From contig CAYNQC010000061.1 of the NCBI GenBank assembly GCA_964399235.1, positions 1-8,041 on the forward strand: DNA of 8,041 nt, read 5' to 3'. Under the pieces are notes generated by a model, which did no database searches, was not told the origin of the DNA, and worked only from the letters and a program-made list of their open reading frames with translations. Source of the DNA: DASPPK01 sp964399235. Its GTDB lineage: Archaea > Thermoproteota > Bathyarchaeia > Bathyarchaeales > Bathycorpusculaceae. Shown piece after piece: positions 6,029-8,041 of this stretch (position 1 is its first letter; each line of letters starts with the position of its first letter). Position numbers and translations under genes: made by a program.

Positions 6029-7679
6029 AGCCTGGTCCTTCCGCCTCTTCGGGAAGACCGCGCCCTCGTTTCTTAGGAACATCATCGAGTTCAAAGACTA
6101 CCTTGAACGCGCAAAGATCAAGATTTACGCCGAGACCTACGTTTCACTGATGCTTTTCACTGCCGTCTTGACAGTTCCCATTTCAGTCGCTGCCATAATT
6201 ATCATACTGCTCACAGGCTTCATTCCACTGATTTTCCTCATACCAATGCCACTCTTTGTCATGATTGGGTTTCTCCTGGTTCCAATGTCCAGGGCTGGTG
6301 AAAGAGCAGCCAATTTGGAAAGAGAAATGCCATTTGCTTCGGCCTACATCAGCGTCATGGCTTCAGGAGGCATAGCACCATATACAAGTTTCAAACGGCT
6401 CGCCGCCGTCGAACTGTTGCCTGTCATGAGGAGCGAAGCAAGAGAGATCATAAAAGACGTTGAAATCTTTGGCATCGACCCTTTGACGGCGATTGAACAC
6501 GCCGCAAAGAAAAACCCGTTGGACATTTTCAAAGACTTCCTATCAGGATATGCATCTACGGTGATCATCGGCGGAGACATCGGACATTTTCTTGAAAGAA
6601 AAGCTGAAGACATATTCAAAGCCAGAGCCATGCGTGTCAAAGCCGCGGCTGAAAGGCTTGGAATGCTCTTGGAGACGTTCATAATAGTCAACGTCATGAT
6701 GTCGCTCGTCTTTTACATTATGTTCAGCGTCGAAAACATAGGCGTATCCGGCAACGGTGGAGGATCCACCTCAGGTATACTTCTTTACACGTATTTGCTG
6801 AGCCCCTTGCTTTCAATGGTTTTCGTCTATCTGGCACATAGCATGCAACCCAAGACACCGATCACAGACATGCGGCCATACAAGGTATTTGCCGTCTCGG
6901 GCATAATAGGCATAGGGCTGTTTCTGCTGTTTTACGTTGCCGGAATCTTTGGTTCACTAATCGATCTGCCCATCGCTTTAACAATATCTCTGTTCGTCGC
7001 CACAGCACCAGCCGCCATAGTACATCAGAAACTGTCTACTCACAGAATACAGACTGAGCAGGGAATAAACAGCTTTCTCAGAGACTTGACAGAAGTCAGA
7101 AAAACAGGTCTATCCCCTGAAAAATGCATTGAAAGTCTTTCACACCGCGAATACGGAGTCTTCAGCAAAGAACTGCGCAAGATAAGCGCAGAGATTTCCT
7201 GGGGAATTCCGGTGAGAAAGGTGATAATGGATTTTCTCAAGCGCACAAAAAGCTGGATGACCCAAATAGTCATGTTTCTCCTGGTTGAGACAGTCGACGT
7301 AGGCGGCGGCACGATCGCAATGATTGAATCGCTTGCAGGATTCAACAATCTGACTCAGGAGGTTGAGAAAGAAAAGAAGGCGTCGGTGCGCCCATACATA
7401 ATAATGCCCTACTTTGCGTCTTTGCTTCTAGTCGCAACAACAACAATGATGCTAGGCTTCACCTCAGGCACTTTTGGAGCTGCAGACGCGACACCTAAGA
7501 ACATGGATGCCGTGAAGTCAATATTCACGACCTCAACCATCTTCCACAGTTACCTAATCGGTATAGTTGCAGGCAAGATCAGCGAGGAATCCATTGCCTC
7601 CGGTTTCAAACATGCTGCAATCCTCGTGTTGATATCGCTGTTGGCTGCCAAACTGGTGCCCATGTTCTTAACATTCTGA
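6006..7679 (+). CDS. Type IV pilus/secretion membrane platform protein, FlaJ/TadC-like, two T2SSF domains
   Basis: The integral membrane platform on which the upstream ATPase acts to insert or extract pilin subunits. From the TTG start it is 557 residues, the size of archaeal FlaJ/ArlJ-type proteins, which carry two T2SSF (GspF) domains. The first is at about 106-238 (REMPFASAYISVMASGG, then GIDPLTAIEHAA and IIGGDIGHFLERKAEDIF) and the second at about 354-485 (INSFLRDLTEVRKTGLSPEKC, then WGIPVRKVIMDFL and LLVETVDVGGGTIAMIESL). Hydrophobic helices are seen at about 45-70, 72-93, 220-240, 257-278, 294-314, 318-338, 463-484 and 536-556, with a weaker one near 512-524, so eight or nine in all. 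The basic cytosolic loops would contact the ATPase. The alternative ATG at 5937 would make it 580 residues. The next gene begins 12 bases after the stop, so these form one operon. Confidence 0.92.
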   Translation: MPLLETLEAWSFRLFGKTAPSFLRNIIEFKDYLERAKIKIYAETYVSLMLFTAVLTVPISVAAIIIILLTGFIPLIFLIPMPLFVMIGFLLVPMSRAGERAANLEREMPFASAYISVMASGGIAPYTSFKRLAAVELLPVMRSEAREIIKDVEIFGIDPLTAIEHAAKKNPLDIFKDFLSGYASTVIIGGDIGHFLERKAEDIFKARAMRVKAAAERLGMLLETFIIVNVMMSLVFYIMFSVENIGVSGNGGGSTSGILLYTYLLSPLLSMVFVYLAHSMQPKTPITDMRPYKVFAVSGIIGIGLFLLFYVAGIFGSLIDLPIALTISLFVATAPAAIVHQKLSTHRIQTEQGINSFLRDLTEVRKTGLSPEKCIESLSHREYGVFSKELRKISAEISWGIPVRKVIMDFLKRTKSWMTQIVMFLLVETVDVGGGTIAMIESLAGFNNLTQEVEKEKKASVRPYIIMPYFASLLLVATTTMMLGFTSGTFGAADATPKNMDAVKSIFTTSTIFHSYLIGIVAGKISEESIASGFKHAAILVLISLLAAKLVPMFLTF

Positions 7680-7691
7680 CAGGGAACGGCA

Positions 7692-8041
7692 ATGAAAACC
7701 AAACCAAACATACGCTTGCTGCAGCATTTAAGAAAAGACAAGAGAGCTATCAGCCCGGCTATATCCTCGACAATACTCACAGCCGCCGTCATAGTCATGA
7801 TTATGGTGACAACGGTCTTTGCCAACAACTACCTTTCACAACGCATAGCAGAAAACGAATTCAGCGCCATGAAACAGTTCATGCAGACAATCGGACTTCA
7901 ACTCGACGACGTCGCCTGGACCATTGGGCGCACGCAAACAGTGCGTTACGCAACCACGTATGGACAAGTGAACTTCGAGTCCTCAGCCATAAACTATTCC
8001 GTCTACGTTAACGACATCTACGTGACAAGCTACACAGCTGG
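7692..8041 (+). CDS. Pilin-like membrane protein with archaeal type IV pilin N-terminus (3' end cut by window)
   Basis: The first 116 residues of a protein that runs off the window. A basic leader (residues 1-18, ending KDKR) precedes AISPAISSTILTAAVIVMIM and a hydrophobic helix up to about residue 43. This matches the archaeal type IV pilin pattern, in which a prepilin peptidase cuts after the basic residues and the hydrophobic helix packs in the filament core; cleavage after R18 is the expected site. Proline at mature position 4 fits archaeal pilins, and there is no Glu at position 5, as in many of them. The part after the helix, including DDVAWTIGR and a Thr/Tyr-rich segment, should be outside the cell; I do not recognise its family. 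It could be a major pilin, a minor pilin or pseudopilin, or just a surface protein. A weak AGGGA lies 6 bases before the ATG. Confidence 0.75.
   Translation, partial: MKTKPNIRLLQHLRKDKRAISPAISSTILTAAVIVMIMVTTVFANNYLSQRIAENEFSAMKQFMQTIGLQLDDVAWTIGRTQTVRYATTYGQVNFESSAINYSVYVNDIYVTSYTA

Noticed and set aside
4400..7679. Calling the ATPase/platform pair a true archaellum motor (flaI/flaJ)
   Set aside because: No FlaH, archaellin or other archaellum genes are visible, and the superfamily also serves pili and secretion. The gene symbols were therefore left empty.

Overview
This window looks archaeal, and the gene set fits an uncultured Bathyarchaeia-like or related lineage better than a well-studied group; that lineage is inferred from general resemblance, not from a search. 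The support is: a coenzyme F420 gene (cofE), a FlaI/ArlI-type secretion ATPase followed by a FlaJ/ArlJ-type membrane protein with two T2SSF domains, a pilin-like N-terminus of the archaeal 'RAISPAI' kind, AT-rich TATA-like boxes, and strong GGAGG-type ribosome binding sites. No rRNA, tRNA, CRISPR array or insertion sequence is visible.

Left part (1-1128): the 3' end of a metallo-beta-lactamase-fold hydrolase gene on the + strand meets, tail to tail with a 17-base overlap, a complete cofE on the - strand (F420-0:gamma-glutamyl ligase). An intergenic stretch of about 255 bases (1129-1383) separates cofE from the divergent + strand block. It carries candidate promoters in both directions and two short perfect inverted repeats in the presumed leader of the next gene.

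Middle (1384-4332): one gene encodes a 982-residue, membrane-anchored cell-surface protein. It has a signal peptide, a right-handed beta-helix of NosD type, a PKD domain, five tandem Ig-like repeats of about 99 residues, then one transmembrane helix and a short charged tail.

Right part (4400-8041): after a 67-base gap holding a TATA-like box and two inverted repeats comes a tightly packed operon. It encodes a type IV filament/secretion ATPase (542 aa), its polytopic membrane platform (557 aa from a TTG start that overlaps the ATPase gene and has a near-ideal ribosome binding site), and a pilin-like protein cut by the window end. Together these form the motor, platform and a possible filament or pseudopilin subunit of an archaeal type IV pilus-like system. 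The co-directional upstream surface protein is a plausible but unproven partner, as an adhesin or a structure on the same envelope.
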